Shown here: positions 8,327 through 16,051 of the stretch, piece by piece | Numbering within the stretch: position 1 is the first letter of the stretch | Layout: each line of letters begins with the position of its first letter | From: an uncultured Eubacteriales bacterium | Lineage (GTDB): Bacteria; Bacillota; Clostridia; Christensenellales; Borkfalkiaceae | Assembly: GCA_900548285.1 (NCBI GenBank) | Contig: URKE01000021.1 | Location: forward strand, 1-29,070 | Length of the DNA stretch: 29,070 bases | Direction: 5' to 3' | The notes under the pieces: generated by a model | Told to the model about the DNA's origin: nothing | Database searches by the model: none | What the model saw: the letters and a program-made list of their open reading frames with translations, nothing else | Position numbers and translations under genes: made by a program

Positions 8327-9268
8327 TTAACGATTATTCTCCGCAGAAAACAACGGCGTTGACAAATATCTGTCGCCGCTGTCGGGGAAAAGCGTTACGA
8401 TTTTTTTGCCGGCGTTTTCGGGACGGGAGGCAATCTCAACGGCAGCCTTTAACGCCGCGCCCGACGATATGCCGACAAGGTACCCCTCGGTTTTTGCTAT
8501 ATCTCTGCCGAACGAAAATGCGTCGGCGTCGGAGACGGTTATAACTTCGTCGTAAACGGACGTGTCGAGGACGGGCGGAACGAAACCCGCGCCTAAGCCC
8601 TGAATTCCGTGCGCGCCCGATTTGCCCGACGAAAGGACGGTTGACTTTTCCGGTTCGACGGCAATGATTCTGATGCCGGCGATTTTTTCTTTGAGATATT
8701 TACCCACTCCCGTAATCGTGCCGCCCGTGCCTACGCCCGCGACGAAAAAATCAATGTCGCCGTCCATGTCGGCGTAAATTTCCGGACCGGTGGTTCTGTA
8801 ATGAATATCGGGATTTGCGGGATTGACAAACTGACCGAGAATGATTCCGTTTTCCTTTTGGGCAATCTCCTCGGCTTTGGCAATCGCGCCCTTCATACCG
8901 GACGTTCCTTCGGACAAAACGACTTCCGCTCCGTAAGCGGCGATGAGATTACGCCTTTCGACGGACATCGTTTCAGGCATAACTATCACCACTCTGTAAC
9001 CCTTTGCTACGCCCGCGGCAGCTATTCCTATGCCCGTATTCCCCGAAGTCGGCTCGACTATCACCGAGTTTTTGACGAGTTTTCCGTCCTTTTCGGCTTT
9101 ATCTATCATTCCGAGAGCGACTCTGTCCTTAACGCTACCCGCAGGATTGAAGTATTCAAGTTTTGCGTAAATTTTCGCTTTTAATCCGTATTTCTCCTCT
9201 ATTCGCATCAATTCCGCGAGCGGAGTTTTTCCTATGAGTTCGGTTGACGATTTATATATACGGGACAT
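8327..9268 (-). CDS. cysK: Cysteine synthase A (O-acetylserine sulfhydrylase)
   Basis: 313 residues, PLP enzyme that makes L-cysteine from O-acetylserine and sulfide. Seen: the PLP lysine at 47 in NPAGSVKDR, the substrate loop EPTSGNTGIGIAAAG, the phosphate-binding GTGGTITGVGKYL (about 180), and the C-terminal GISSGAALKAA and LFPDSGDRYLST motifs. Length matches the CysK family (about 310), and the sequence lacks a regulatory domain seen in some CBS proteins. Start supported by AAAGGAGAAATT. Monocistronic; no serine acetyltransferase (cysE) is adjacent. No T-box or S-box can be seen in the short leader. Confidence 0.95.
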   Translation of the reverse strand: MSRIYKSSTELIGKTPLAELMRIEEKYGLKAKIYAKLEYFNPAGSVKDRVALGMIDKAEKDGKLVKNSVIVEPTSGNTGIGIAAAGVAKGYRVVIVMPETMSVERRNLIAAYGAEVVLSEGTSGMKGAIAKAEEIAQKENGIILGQFVNPANPDIHYRTTGPEIYADMDGDIDFFVAGVGTGGTITGVGKYLKEKIAGIRIIAVEPEKSTVLSSGKSGAHGIQGLGAGFVPPVLDTSVYDEVITVSDADAFSFGRDIAKTEGYLVGISSGAALKAAVEIASRPENAGKKIVTLFPDSGDRYLSTPLFSAENNR

Positions 9269-9319
9269 AATTTCTCCTTTGTCGTTAAATAATATTCCGG
9301 CGGATTTTTCTTCATTCGT

Positions 9320-9349
9320 ATTTTATATCCGCGCGCGCCGATTTGTCAA
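9320..9349 (-). promoter_or_regulatory. Promoter for cysK
   Basis: Minus strand TTGACA (9344-9349) with TAAAAT (9320-9325) at 18 nt, or an overlapping TATAAA at 16 nt. Confidence 0.65.
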
Positions 9350-9356
9350 TTATTTA

Positions 9357-9403
9357 TATATTAATTACCGAAAGACAGAATATATTAATTACCGACAGAC
9401 AAA
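9357..9403. repeat. Two-copy 24-nt direct repeat
   Basis: TATATTAATTACCGAAAGAC at 9357 recurs at 9381 as TATATTAATTACCGACAGAC. It shares the TTAATTAYCG core with the tandem repeat near 7.9 kb. Non-coding; role unknown. Confidence 0.6.
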
Positions 9404-9404
9404 C

Positions 9405-9434
9405 AAAAAGCCGCCGCGCTTACCTCGCGCGGCG
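9405..9434 (-). terminator. Leftward terminator after the small-ORF cluster
   Basis: Perfect 8-bp GC stem (9412-9419 with 9427-9434), 7-nt loop, followed on the minus strand by GCTTTTTGTTTG. It shows that a leftward transcript from the 9.5-9.9 kb stretch ends here. Confidence 0.75.
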
Positions 9435-9482
9435 ACCGAATTTTGTTAAATGTTTTATAAAGTTTTTAACTGATCTGCGTCG

Positions 9483-9572
9483 CTACTTGAAAGTCGTTAC
9501 CTCCTTATCTTTTGCTATATAAGGGTATTTCAACGTATTTTGCCTCGAGGCAAATACGATTATTACTTTCAT
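9483..9572 (-). CDS. Candidate 29-residue small protein
   Basis: Starts MKVIIVFASRQNTLKYPYIA and ends in KEVTTFK. It begins with a hydrophobic stretch (VIIVFA) and has no family I recognise. No strong Shine-Dalgarno precedes the ATG (AATATATACAA), although AAGGAGG occurs inside the frame near its end, possibly serving something downstream. Its support comes from position: between a consensus promoter (9905-9933) and an intrinsic terminator (9405-9434). It may be a chance ORF in a non-coding RNA. Confidence 0.3.
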   Translation of the reverse strand: MKVIIVFASRQNTLKYPYIAKDKEVTTFK

Positions 9573-9636
9573 TTGTATATATTGTATATATTAAGTTTTC
9601 TTTCGTAATTTTCGCGCTAAACGGGCGCGCCGTTAA

Positions 9637-9708
9637 TCACTCTGCATCGGCGTTCTCCTTCATCGCGAGCGATTTCGGTATTTTCAAGTAAATTTTCCGG
9701 TATGCCAT
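9637..9708 (-). CDS. Candidate 23-residue small protein
   Basis: Starts MAYRKIYLKIPKSLAMKE and ends with an acidic ENADAE-type tail. The ATG is 10 nt after a very good ribosome binding site (GAGGAGG). Basic, amphipathic N-terminal half. No family recognised. It is the best supported of three tiny ORFs on the leftward transcript. An overlapping ATG 5 nt upstream gives only nine codons. Confidence 0.42.
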   Translation of the reverse strand: MAYRKIYLKIPKSLAMKENADAE

Positions 9709-9752
9709 AACATTAATACCTCCTCGTTTGCAAATTCTGAAAACTTGTCAAC

Positions 9753-9800
9753 TTAGTTCATCGGACTGCTCCTTGCTTTTTTTCGGCGACTTTTTTTCAT
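9753..9800 (-). CDS. Candidate 15-residue basic leader peptide
   Basis: MKKSRRKKARSSPMN, seven Lys/Arg in the first nine residues. The ribosome binding site is poor (GGCGGGTGAACCCGA). An AAGGAG sequence lies inside the frame 7 nt before its internal ATG. It could be a leader peptide or chance. Confidence 0.2.
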   Translation of the reverse strand: MKKSRRKKARSSPMN

Positions 9801-9904
9801 TCGGGTTCACCCGCCTTGTCGGCTCTTCTTTTACTTCTTTAACGCCGCTGCTTTGAAATCTGTGGCGGTTCTACCGCCTGTCGCCTTTCGCTTTTTGCAC
9901 CTTT

Positions 9905-9933
9905 ATTATAAGCGAGGTCCGGGCGAATGTCAA
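9905..9933 (-). promoter_or_regulatory. Consensus promoter reading leftward into the small ORFs
   Basis: TTGACA (9928-9933), 17-nt spacer, TATAAT (9905-9910) on the minus strand: a perfect sigma-A promoter. The predicted leader of about 190 nt contains a GGCGGT-TCT-ACCGCC hairpin (9864-9878). Confidence 0.85.
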
Positions 9934-9982
9934 TACCCTTTTCTTTTTTTTCACATTGTGAAATTTTAAAAACAGGTATTGA
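9930..9982. promoter_or_regulatory. 53-nt dyad between divergent promoters (operator candidate)
   Basis: A 15-nt palindrome TTTCACATTGTGAAA (9949-9963) sits exactly at the centre of a larger dyad with arms TCAATACC (9930-9937) and GGTATTGA (9975-9982). The arms overlap both -35 boxes. All parts share the same axis at 9956. This geometry suggests a dimeric regulator that controls both promoters. Confidence 0.7.
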
Positions 9983-10007
9983 CATTTACCAGAAACGATG
10001 TTAAAAT
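9979..10007 (+). promoter_or_regulatory. Consensus promoter reading rightward
   Basis: TTGACA (9979-9984), 17-nt spacer, TAAAAT (10002-10007) on the plus strand. It faces the 3' end of the rlmD-like gene. Confidence 0.8.
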
Positions 10008-10013
10008 ATTAAG

Positions 10014-10165
10014 TTGCTCTGCCGGACAGCGCCGAAAAATAACCGTTTTTGAAAATTAGCGCACGCTAATTCAATTGTAAATAAAAAAGGATTTTCCTAC
10101 CCTTCTTATTTAAATAATTCATTTTACGGCCACATTATAATGCCGCCGTTTTTCTTTTATCAAGC
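10014..10165 (+). ncRNA. Candidate untranslated RNA
   Basis: The rightward promoter at 9979-10007 leads into about 150 nt with no ORF preceded by a ribosome binding site. It contains a self-complementary ATTAGCG-CA-CGCTAAT (near 10057-10072) and ends with a short ACGGC/GCCGT stem followed by TTTTCTTTT (about 10134-10160), a weak intrinsic terminator. No known RNA family recognised. Confidence 0.35.
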
Positions 10166-10181
10166 GTTTTTCGGCAAGTTT

Positions 10182-11714
10182 TTATTTAGCCTGCTTGGCG
10201 GAAAAAAGGACCAGCGTTTCGACGTGTTTCGTTTCGGGGAACAAATCATACGGCGTTGCCGACACGATTTTGTAGCCGTTCTCTATTATAGTTTTGATAT
10301 CTTCCTTTAAAGTTTGCGGATTGCACGATAAATAAACTATCTCGCGCGGAGCGTATCCCGTTATCATAAGCGCGGTTTTTTCGCCGAGTCCGCTTCTCGG
10401 CGGATCGACGAAAAATATAGATTTTCCGGCGTTGCCGATCTTCGTCAGAATCTTCGCCGCGTCGCCGCGAATATACGAAATGTCTGCCGATAAGTCGTTT
10501 AACGCGCCGATTCGCTTCGCATCGCGAACAGCCGACGGGGAAATCTCGATACTCGTAACCTTTTTGCCGCTAAGCGCGAACAACGCGCTCGTTATACCTA
10601 TTCCGCTGAAACAATCGATGACGTTTTCCGCGGGGGACTTCTTTATTATTTCTAAAACGTCGGAATAAATTCTCTCCGCGGTTTTTTCGTTGACCTGAAA
10701 GAACGAATCGGGCGAAAGGGTGAACTTTATGCCGAGCATTTCGCCTTCGAGATAATCCTCGCCGTGAAGTTTTCTGAGTTTGCCGGACAGTACCGCCGCG
10801 CTCGACGTTTTGTTGTCGCAGGCGTAAAGACAAACTTTTCCGAACTTTTCTTTAAGGGAGTTATATAAACTTTCCGTACCCGAAATTTTCCCTCCGTTGA
10901 CGACGAGCGTGAGCATAAGTCCGTCGCCGAGTTTTCTTAAAAGCGCGAAACGCAGAAAACCTTTCCCCGTACGAGGGTTGTAAGCATGCAGACTTCTCAA
11001 CCTCGCCCATTCGAGAATTATCGCCAAAGACTCCTTGAACCACTCGCCGTGAAGCAGACAATCTCTTACCGGAATAACGGTATGCGTCAGGTCGTCGAAA
11101 AAACCGAGAATGAGTTTTCTGCCCTCTTCGGCAAAGGCGAGATGAGCCTTGTTTCTGTAAGCGAATTCGCCGAGCGACACGGTTTCGCCCACGCCCGCAA
11201 AGAACGGTTCGACGGCATTTTTAACCTCTTCGCGCTTGATTTCGAGTTGTTTATCGTAAGAAATATGCAAAAAAGCGCAGTTTCCGCAAGAGAGAAAGTT
11301 TTTGCATTTCACTTCTCTTCTGCACGCCGCAGGCTCGTCCGTTTTAACGAAATCGGCGTAAAACACGGCGCCTTTTTTACGTTTTATTTCAACCTCTTCT
11401 CGTTCGCCGGGAATCGCGCCGTCGATGATTAATTCGCACGCGCCGACGTTCGCCACGCCTTTGAAATTCTCGTCAAAACGCACCGGCGCGACAAGATATC
11501 TGTCCTCGGCGATTTTCTTGTTGATATCTTTCGTATCGGCGGTTTTTGGCGCGCGACGAGCCGATTTCTCTTTTTTAATCTCTTTTATCGTGTTTTCCGA
11601 AACGCCCTTGCGGTTAAGAAAATAGTCTTTCGCTTTAACGGTTTTTCCCTTTTTTCTTTCGCCCGGAGCGACGGAATCAAATTTCGGATTGGGTTTGTTC
11701 TTGTTTTGACGCAT
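10182..11714 (-). CDS. rlmD: RlmD/RlmCD-family 23S rRNA (uracil-C5)-methyltransferase
   Basis: 510 residues; SAM-dependent formation of m5U in 23S rRNA. An unusually long basic N-terminal extension (1 to about 70) precedes a TRAM-like domain (about 72-128). A 4Fe-4S set follows: C137, C143, C146 (C-x5-C-x2-C) and C219. The Rossmann domain has VIDCFSGIGITSALFA (366-380), FFVDPPRSGL (434-443) and the catalytic Cys464 in YLSCNPQTL, with PETKHVE near 493-499. In Bacillota one enzyme often makes both m5U747 and m5U1939 (RlmCD), so the exact target is not settled. Weak ribosome binding site GAGAGA. Divergent from the RsuA-family gene. Confidence 0.88.
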   Translation of the reverse strand: MRQNKNKPNPKFDSVAPGERKKGKTVKAKDYFLNRKGVSENTIKEIKKEKSARRAPKTADTKDINKKIAEDRYLVAPVRFDENFKGVANVGACELIIDGAIPGEREEVEIKRKKGAVFYADFVKTDEPAACRREVKCKNFLSCGNCAFLHISYDKQLEIKREEVKNAVEPFFAGVGETVSLGEFAYRNKAHLAFAEEGRKLILGFFDDLTHTVIPVRDCLLHGEWFKESLAIILEWARLRSLHAYNPRTGKGFLRFALLRKLGDGLMLTLVVNGGKISGTESLYNSLKEKFGKVCLYACDNKTSSAAVLSGKLRKLHGEDYLEGEMLGIKFTLSPDSFFQVNEKTAERIYSDVLEIIKKSPAENVIDCFSGIGITSALFALSGKKVTSIEISPSAVRDAKRIGALNDLSADISYIRGDAAKILTKIGNAGKSIFFVDPPRSGLGEKTALMITGYAPREIVYLSCNPQTLKEDIKTIIENGYKIVSATPYDLFPETKHVETLVLFSAKQAK

Positions 11715-11747
11715 ATTCTCTCTCGTTTTTCTTTTTTAATATTGCTT

Positions 11748-11776
11748 ATTATACAACATTCGCTTTATTTTTGCAA
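11748..11776 (-). promoter_or_regulatory. Promoter for the rlmD-like gene
   Basis: Minus strand TTGCAA (11771-11776), 17-nt spacer, TATAAT (11748-11753). Confidence 0.65.
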
Positions 11777-11814
11777 GTTTCTTCGCTTCGCTTAACGGTT
11801 TTTTTCGATATCGC

Positions 11815-11843
11815 TTTACTTAGGCATTTTCTTATGGTATCAT
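11815..11843 (+). promoter_or_regulatory. Promoter for the RsuA-family gene
   Basis: TTTACT (11815-11820), 17-nt spacer, TATCAT (11838-11843). The -10 box ends 8 nt before the ATG, so the expected transcription start falls at or within about 2 nt of the start codon. Confidence 0.6.
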
Positions 11844-11851
11844 AGTTATAT

Positions 11852-12556
11852 ATGAGATTGGACAAATTTTTCTCTTCGCAGAAAATCCTTTCACGCAGGG
11901 AAAGCGAAGAAGCGTTAAAAAAAGGCCGTATTTCCGTAAACGGCGTTACGGTGAAAAAAGGAGACTTGAAAGTCGATGAAGAAAAGGACGAAATCGCCCT
12001 CGACGGAAAGGTCATCAAGTATCAGAAGTACGCCTATATACTCATTAACAAGCCATCAGGCATTGTGAGCGCAACGGAGGACGGACGCGATAAAACCGTT
12101 ATCGACCTGCTCCCCGACGATCTGCAAAAACTCGCTCTGTTCCCTTGCGGGAGGCTCGATAAGGACACGACGGGGCTTGTCGTTCTCACCAACGACGGCG
12201 TTTCCGCGCACAACGCGCTCTCGCCCAAAAAACACGTGGAAAAGAAATATTATTTTGAAACGGCGGACGAATATTCCGACGGCGACGTTGCGGCGATTAC
12301 CGCGGGGATAACGCTGAAAGACGGCTACGCCACAAGGCCCTGCAAGATAGAGCGGCTGACAAACAGCAGCGGATATATTTATCTTACGGAAGGAAAATAC
12401 CACGAAATCAAACGGCTTTTCGGCGCGAGAGGAAACAAAATCGTCGGGCTGGAACGAATCGCGTTCGGTTCTCTCACGCTCGGCGACCTCAAAAAAGGAG
12501 AATGGCGGTTTATGACCGAATCCGAAATAAAAGAATTTACACAACACTCAAAATAA
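11852..12556 (+). CDS. RsuA/RluB-family pseudouridine synthase
   Basis: 234 residues; converts a specific uridine in rRNA to pseudouridine. An S4 RNA-binding domain (1 to about 60, MRLDKFFSSQKILSRRESEE) precedes the catalytic domain, with the catalytic Asp103 in PCGRLDKDTTGLVVLTNDG and YHEIKRLFGARGNKIVGL near 190. I cannot tell RsuA (16S) from RluB/RluE/RluF (23S) by eye. There is no Shine-Dalgarno sequence before the ATG (CATAGTTATAT) and the promoter lies right upstream, so the mRNA may be leaderless. Followed 22 nt later by the ABC gene, probably in one operon. Confidence 0.9.
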   Translation: MRLDKFFSSQKILSRRESEEALKKGRISVNGVTVKKGDLKVDEEKDEIALDGKVIKYQKYAYILINKPSGIVSATEDGRDKTVIDLLPDDLQKLALFPCGRLDKDTTGLVVLTNDGVSAHNALSPKKHVEKKYYFETADEYSDGDVAAITAGITLKDGYATRPCKIERLTNSSGYIYLTEGKYHEIKRLFGARGNKIVGLERIAFGSLTLGDLKKGEWRFMTESEIKEFTQHSK

Positions 12557-12578
12557 AGCAAATTAAGGAGTTCACAGA

Positions 12579-15440
12579 ATGCTTGAAGTAAAACATCTCG
12601 TCAAAACTTACTCGCCGAAAGGCGGGGTTACGGTACGCGCGCTCGACGACGTTTCGATCGTTTTTCCCGAAAAAGGAATGGTTTTTCTGCTCGGCAAAAG
12701 CGGTTCGGGAAAATCGACGCTTCTGAACGTCGCGGGCGGACTGGACAAAGCGGACTGCGGCGAAATCATCGTGAAAGGCAAAAGCAGCAACGATTTTTCG
12801 GCATCGGACTTTGACAGTTACAGAAACACCTGCGTGGGTTTCGTTTTTCAGGAATATAACCTTTTAAGCGAGTTCTCCGTCGAACAGAACGTCGCTCTTG
12901 CGTTGGAGTTGCAGAATAAAAAGAACGACAAAGCCGCCGTAAACGCTCTGCTCGAACGCGTGGACCTTAAAGGGCTCGGCAGAAGAAAGCCGTCCACCCT
13001 TTCCGGCGGACAAAAGCAAAGGGTGGCTATCGCGAGGGCGCTCATCAAAGAGCCGGAAATTATTATGGCGGACGAACCGACGGGCGCGCTCGATTCCACG
13101 ACGGGCAGACAGATTCTCGATACGTTCAAAAAATTATCCAAAGAAAAACTCGTTGTAATCGTTTCGCACGACAGAGAGTTTGCCGAGCATTACGCCGACA
13201 GAATAATCGAACTCGCGGACGGAAAAATCGTCAGCGACGTAAGCAAAACTTATTCCGAGCCGATAGAACTCGAAAACAATGTCCGGGTTGTCGCAGGCAA
13301 CACCGTAACCATCGAGGACGCCGACAAACTCGACGAAAACGACCTTAAAAAAATTCTCGGAATAATCAGAAAGAACGGCGGCAAGGCGATCATCGCCACT
13401 GACGAGAGGAAAATAGAAAACGTTAAAAAAGCGTGCAAAATCAACGAAGACGGCTCGGCGGAATCCTTTGAAACGACAAAACCGACCGAAACCGTTGAAT
13501 ACGACGGAAAATCGACGAAATTCATCAAGTCGAAACTGCCCGCTTCGCACGCGTTCAGAATCGGCGCGAGCGGATTAAAAACCAAACCGATAAGACTCGT
13601 TTTCACCGCCCTGCTCTCCGTAGTCGCGTTTTCGCTTTTCGGTGTACTCTCGGCTTTTATGACTTACGACCGCGATTTTTCATTTTCCAAAGCGCTGCAA
13701 AAAACGGGTAATCCCGCCGCAAAAGTCGTCACTCAATACGAAAAAACGTATAAAACCATAACCGTAAACACTTCCGACGGTTCGGAAACAGTAAAACCGG
13801 AGGCCCCATACGGTTCGAATATCTCTATATCAAAAAACGACCTTAAAAAAATGAACGACAACAACGTGAACGTAAAATTTGCAGGCGTGTTCGGGTTATC
13901 GGAGTCCGCGTTAGACGTAAAAACGGATATCGGCGTACAGGTTTCCGACAACGATTATTACCCGATGCCGTATTTTACCGGATTTTCCGATTGCGGCGCG
14001 GAGTTTCTCGAAAGTTGCGGCTACACGCTCTCGGCAGGTCGTTACCCCGAAAATAAGAATGAAATAGCCGTTACGGAATACGTCGACGGACTTTTCAAAG
14101 CCGCGGGCAAAGGCTCTGCTACGGATAACGCCGTTAAAATCAACATTCGCGTCTTAAACGAAGCCGGCGGTGGCGGGGCGGAATACAAGCATATAGACGT
14201 AGATCTGAAAATCGTCGGCGTTTACAAAACAAAAGCAATCGACAAAAAGTTTGACGCGCTGAAAAAAACGCCGGATACGATGACGATGACGACGTCCGAA
14301 AACCGAAACGACCTCATCGCTTCTTTTAAGGATTATCTCAAAAACAGTTTTAATCTCATCGCTTTTGTTTCTCCCGATTTTTATGAATCTTACGTTGAAA
14401 AAGACGACCATCCTTACGATTTTACGATGAATATGCACATCTTAGGCGTAGAGATAAGTAACGAGCCGATATCGGGTAATGTTTATTACTATTATCTTGA
14501 AGCCTATACCGCAAGATTTGTTTCGTACTACTCGGACAGTTTTGTTTTTTTCGACCTCGACGGAAATGAAATAAAGAATTTTGACGTCAATAATCTTAAA
14601 CTCGGCGTTGACGAAATTTACGCTCCTTTAGAGATCTTATACGATTCCGAAGGCACGCTTACGCCGAACACCGAAAACGACAATAAAATCAGGTATTTCA
14701 AGAACTACAACGGAAAGAGCGGAACTCTCAACGTAAAAGGATATTACGCCGTAAGACGGTCAAAAGGTCCGACATTCAGCAAAACCCGCAAAATGATCGT
14801 TTCGGAAGAATTTATCAAAAAATACGCATCCAACGACAGTTATTCGTTCAGCATTTCGACCACGAAATATAAGCCGACGGGCGGAGAAATATACCGTTAC
14901 GCTCTGGCGACCACAGATAATTCGCTCGAACAGACCGCTTACATTCTGGACGGCGAACCCGAACGCGACGTTGTGAGGACCATCGACTGCGAAGCGTACA
15001 GGGGAATTTCACTGCTCGTCAGCCTTATCGAAGAACTGTCAAACGTATTTCTCATCGCCGGTCTGATTCTCGGCGTATTCGCCGCTCTCCTGCTTCTCAA
15101 CTTTATATCCGCGTCGATTTCGGCGAAAAGCAAGGAAATCGGAATTCTGCGCGCGGTCGGCGCGAGAGGCTCGGACGTTTTCAAGATATTCTTCTCCGAA
15201 GCGTTCATTTTCGCGTTTATCTGCTTTATTCTCTCGTCGATCGGCTCGGCGTGGTTGTGCAACGTTATAAACAGCAGCATATTACAGACAACGGTCGTCC
15301 CCACGGCGGAACTGCTTAATTATAACGTTTTAAATATCGCGTTTACGCTCGTCGTTTCGCTTGTCGTATGCGCCCTGGCAACGTTCTTGCCCGTGTTCAA
15401 CGCAGCGAGAAAACCGCCCGTCGAAGTCAGCCGCGGATAA
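12579..15440 (+). CDS. ABC transporter ATPase-permease fusion (MacB/FtsX type)
   Basis: 953 residues. The N-terminal ABC ATPase (1 to about 215) has Walker A GKSGSGKST (39-47), signature LSGGQKQR (141-148), Walker B IIMADEP (161-167) and the H-loop His197. After a linker (about 220-330) comes one membrane span (about 335-360), a very large polar extracytoplasmic domain (about 360-840) and three spans in an FtsX-type permease domain (840-953, with SAKSKEIGILRAVGARGSDV). This is the mechanotransmission layout of MacB-like and Bce-like exporters. Substrate unknown; antimicrobial peptide handling is one possibility. The extracytoplasmic domain is much larger than in Escherichia coli MacB. Start supported by TTAAGGAG. 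Confidence 0.88.
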   Translation: MLEVKHLVKTYSPKGGVTVRALDDVSIVFPEKGMVFLLGKSGSGKSTLLNVAGGLDKADCGEIIVKGKSSNDFSASDFDSYRNTCVGFVFQEYNLLSEFSVEQNVALALELQNKKNDKAAVNALLERVDLKGLGRRKPSTLSGGQKQRVAIARALIKEPEIIMADEPTGALDSTTGRQILDTFKKLSKEKLVVIVSHDREFAEHYADRIIELADGKIVSDVSKTYSEPIELENNVRVVAGNTVTIEDADKLDENDLKKILGIIRKNGGKAIIATDERKIENVKKACKINEDGSAESFETTKPTETVEYDGKSTKFIKSKLPASHAFRIGASGLKTKPIRLVFTALLSVVAFSLFGVLSAFMTYDRDFSFSKALQKTGNPAAKVVTQYEKTYKTITVNTSDGSETVKPEAPYGSNISISKNDLKKMNDNNVNVKFAGVFGLSESALDVKTDIGVQVSDNDYYPMPYFTGFSDCGAEFLESCGYTLSAGRYPENKNEIAVTEYVDGLFKAAGKGSATDNAVKINIRVLNEAGGGGAEYKHIDVDLKIVGVYKTKAIDKKFDALKKTPDTMTMTTSENRNDLIASFKDYLKNSFNLIAFVSPDFYESYVEKDDHPYDFTMNMHILGVEISNEPISGNVYYYYLEAYTARFVSYYSDSFVFFDLDGNEIKNFDVNNLKLGVDEIYAPLEILYDSEGTLTPNTENDNKIRYFKNYNGKSGTLNVKGYYAVRRSKGPTFSKTRKMIVSEEFIKKYASNDSYSFSISTTKYKPTGGEIYRYALATTDNSLEQTAYILDGEPERDVVRTIDCEAYRGISLLVSLIEELSNVFLIAGLILGVFAALLLLNFISASISAKSKEIGILRAVGARGSDVFKIFFSEAFIFAFICFILSSIGSAWLCNVINSSILQTTVVPTAELLNYNVLNIAFTLVVSLVVCALATFLPVFNAARKPPVEVSRG

Positions 15441-15546
15441 ACGCAACTATCGTTTTTGCGTTTGCGAGCAATCGGATCGCTCCGTTTTTAAGGTCCAAAG
15501 AATAAAATTTTTCTTTCCGTATATAATAACGACAGGAGGAAAAATT

Positions 15547-15774
15547 ATGAAAATTGCTAATATTATCGCATACGTACTCGTTATTCTCGGCGCTGTGAAC
15601 TGGGGATTTTACGGAATCTTCAATTTCAATCTCGTATCGATGATTTTCGGCGGAGCAAGAGCCGTCGGCTCGATAGTCGTATATTCCGTCATAACTCTGG
15701 CGGCCGTATGGCTTATCATTTCGCCATGTATCACAAACGGAAAACTCGCGCTCACGAACGGCGAAACGTACTGA
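15547..15774 (+). CDS. DUF378 family small membrane protein
   Basis: 75 residues with two membrane spans. The family pattern is clear: VLVILGAVNWGFYGIFNFNL then MIFGG, and a second span around VYSVITLAAVWLII. Function unknown for the family. The start is set by ACAGGAGGAAAAATT; the longer frame beginning at 15361 lies inside the ABC gene and is not real. A TATAAT occurs at about 15523 without a clear -35. It is the last host gene before the inserted element. Confidence 0.85.
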   Translation: MKIANIIAYVLVILGAVNWGFYGIFNFNLVSMIFGGARAVGSIVVYSVITLAAVWLIISPCITNGKLALTNGETY

Positions 15775-15791
15775 TAAAAACAAAACATCGG

Positions 15792-15830
15792 ATAAAGGTC
15801 AAAGTTTTCGCTTTGACCTTTATTTTTTTT
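15792..15830 (+). terminator. Terminator of the DUF378 gene
   Basis: Perfect 13-bp stem (15792-15804 with 15811-15823), TTTTCG loop and eight T. The 3' half of this stem and its T-run make up the left copy of the candidate attachment repeat. Confidence 0.92.
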
Positions 15831-15835
15831 GAAAA
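15815..15835. repeat. Left candidate attachment repeat (attL)
   Basis: GACCTTTA, eight T, GAAAA. The same sequence with seven T occurs at 26893-26912. Together they bracket all genes of the inserted element, giving a unit of about 11.08 kb. Confidence 0.45.
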
Positions 15836-15932
15836 GTCAAGCAATTTTATAGAATTTTTTTAGATTTTCAAAAAAAATTTTTTGCGTATGATAAAATACC
15901 CGTTGAAAGAGTGAATTTCGGCGGGTATTGTC

Positions 15933-15962
15933 TTTTTCATACCCTTGCAAGGGTATGAAAAA
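15933..15962. terminator. 30-nt perfect palindrome, probable bidirectional terminator
   Basis: Self-complementary over all 30 nt, built as T5-CATACCCTTG-CAAGGGTATG-A5. On the minus strand it lies 90 nt past the transposase stop and is followed by T-containing sequence. The rest of 15836-16051 holds a smaller ACCCG/CGGGT stem (15898-15927) and no gene. Confidence 0.6.
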
Positions 15963-16027
15963 CGGCACGGGCGGGCGGCTCGGCGTAAATCGCTGTACGG
16001 CAAAATAGCCGTCTTTCGGCGGCTTAC

Positions 16028-16045
16028 TTGAAAGCATACTTTCAA
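16028..16045. repeat. 18-nt palindrome, copy 1
   Basis: TTGAAAGCATACTTTCAA, 6 nt beyond the transposase stop codon. One of five copies in the element. Confidence 0.8.
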
Positions 16046-16051
16046 TAACTG

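Noticed and set aside
9269..9350. T-box or SAM riboswitch upstream of cysK
   Set aside because: The leader between promoter and start is only about 45 nt, with no T-box or S-box motif.
15361..15546. N-terminal extension of the DUF378 frame
   Set aside because: It overlaps the ABC gene in another frame, while the internal ATG at 15547 has an excellent ribosome binding site and the full family domain.
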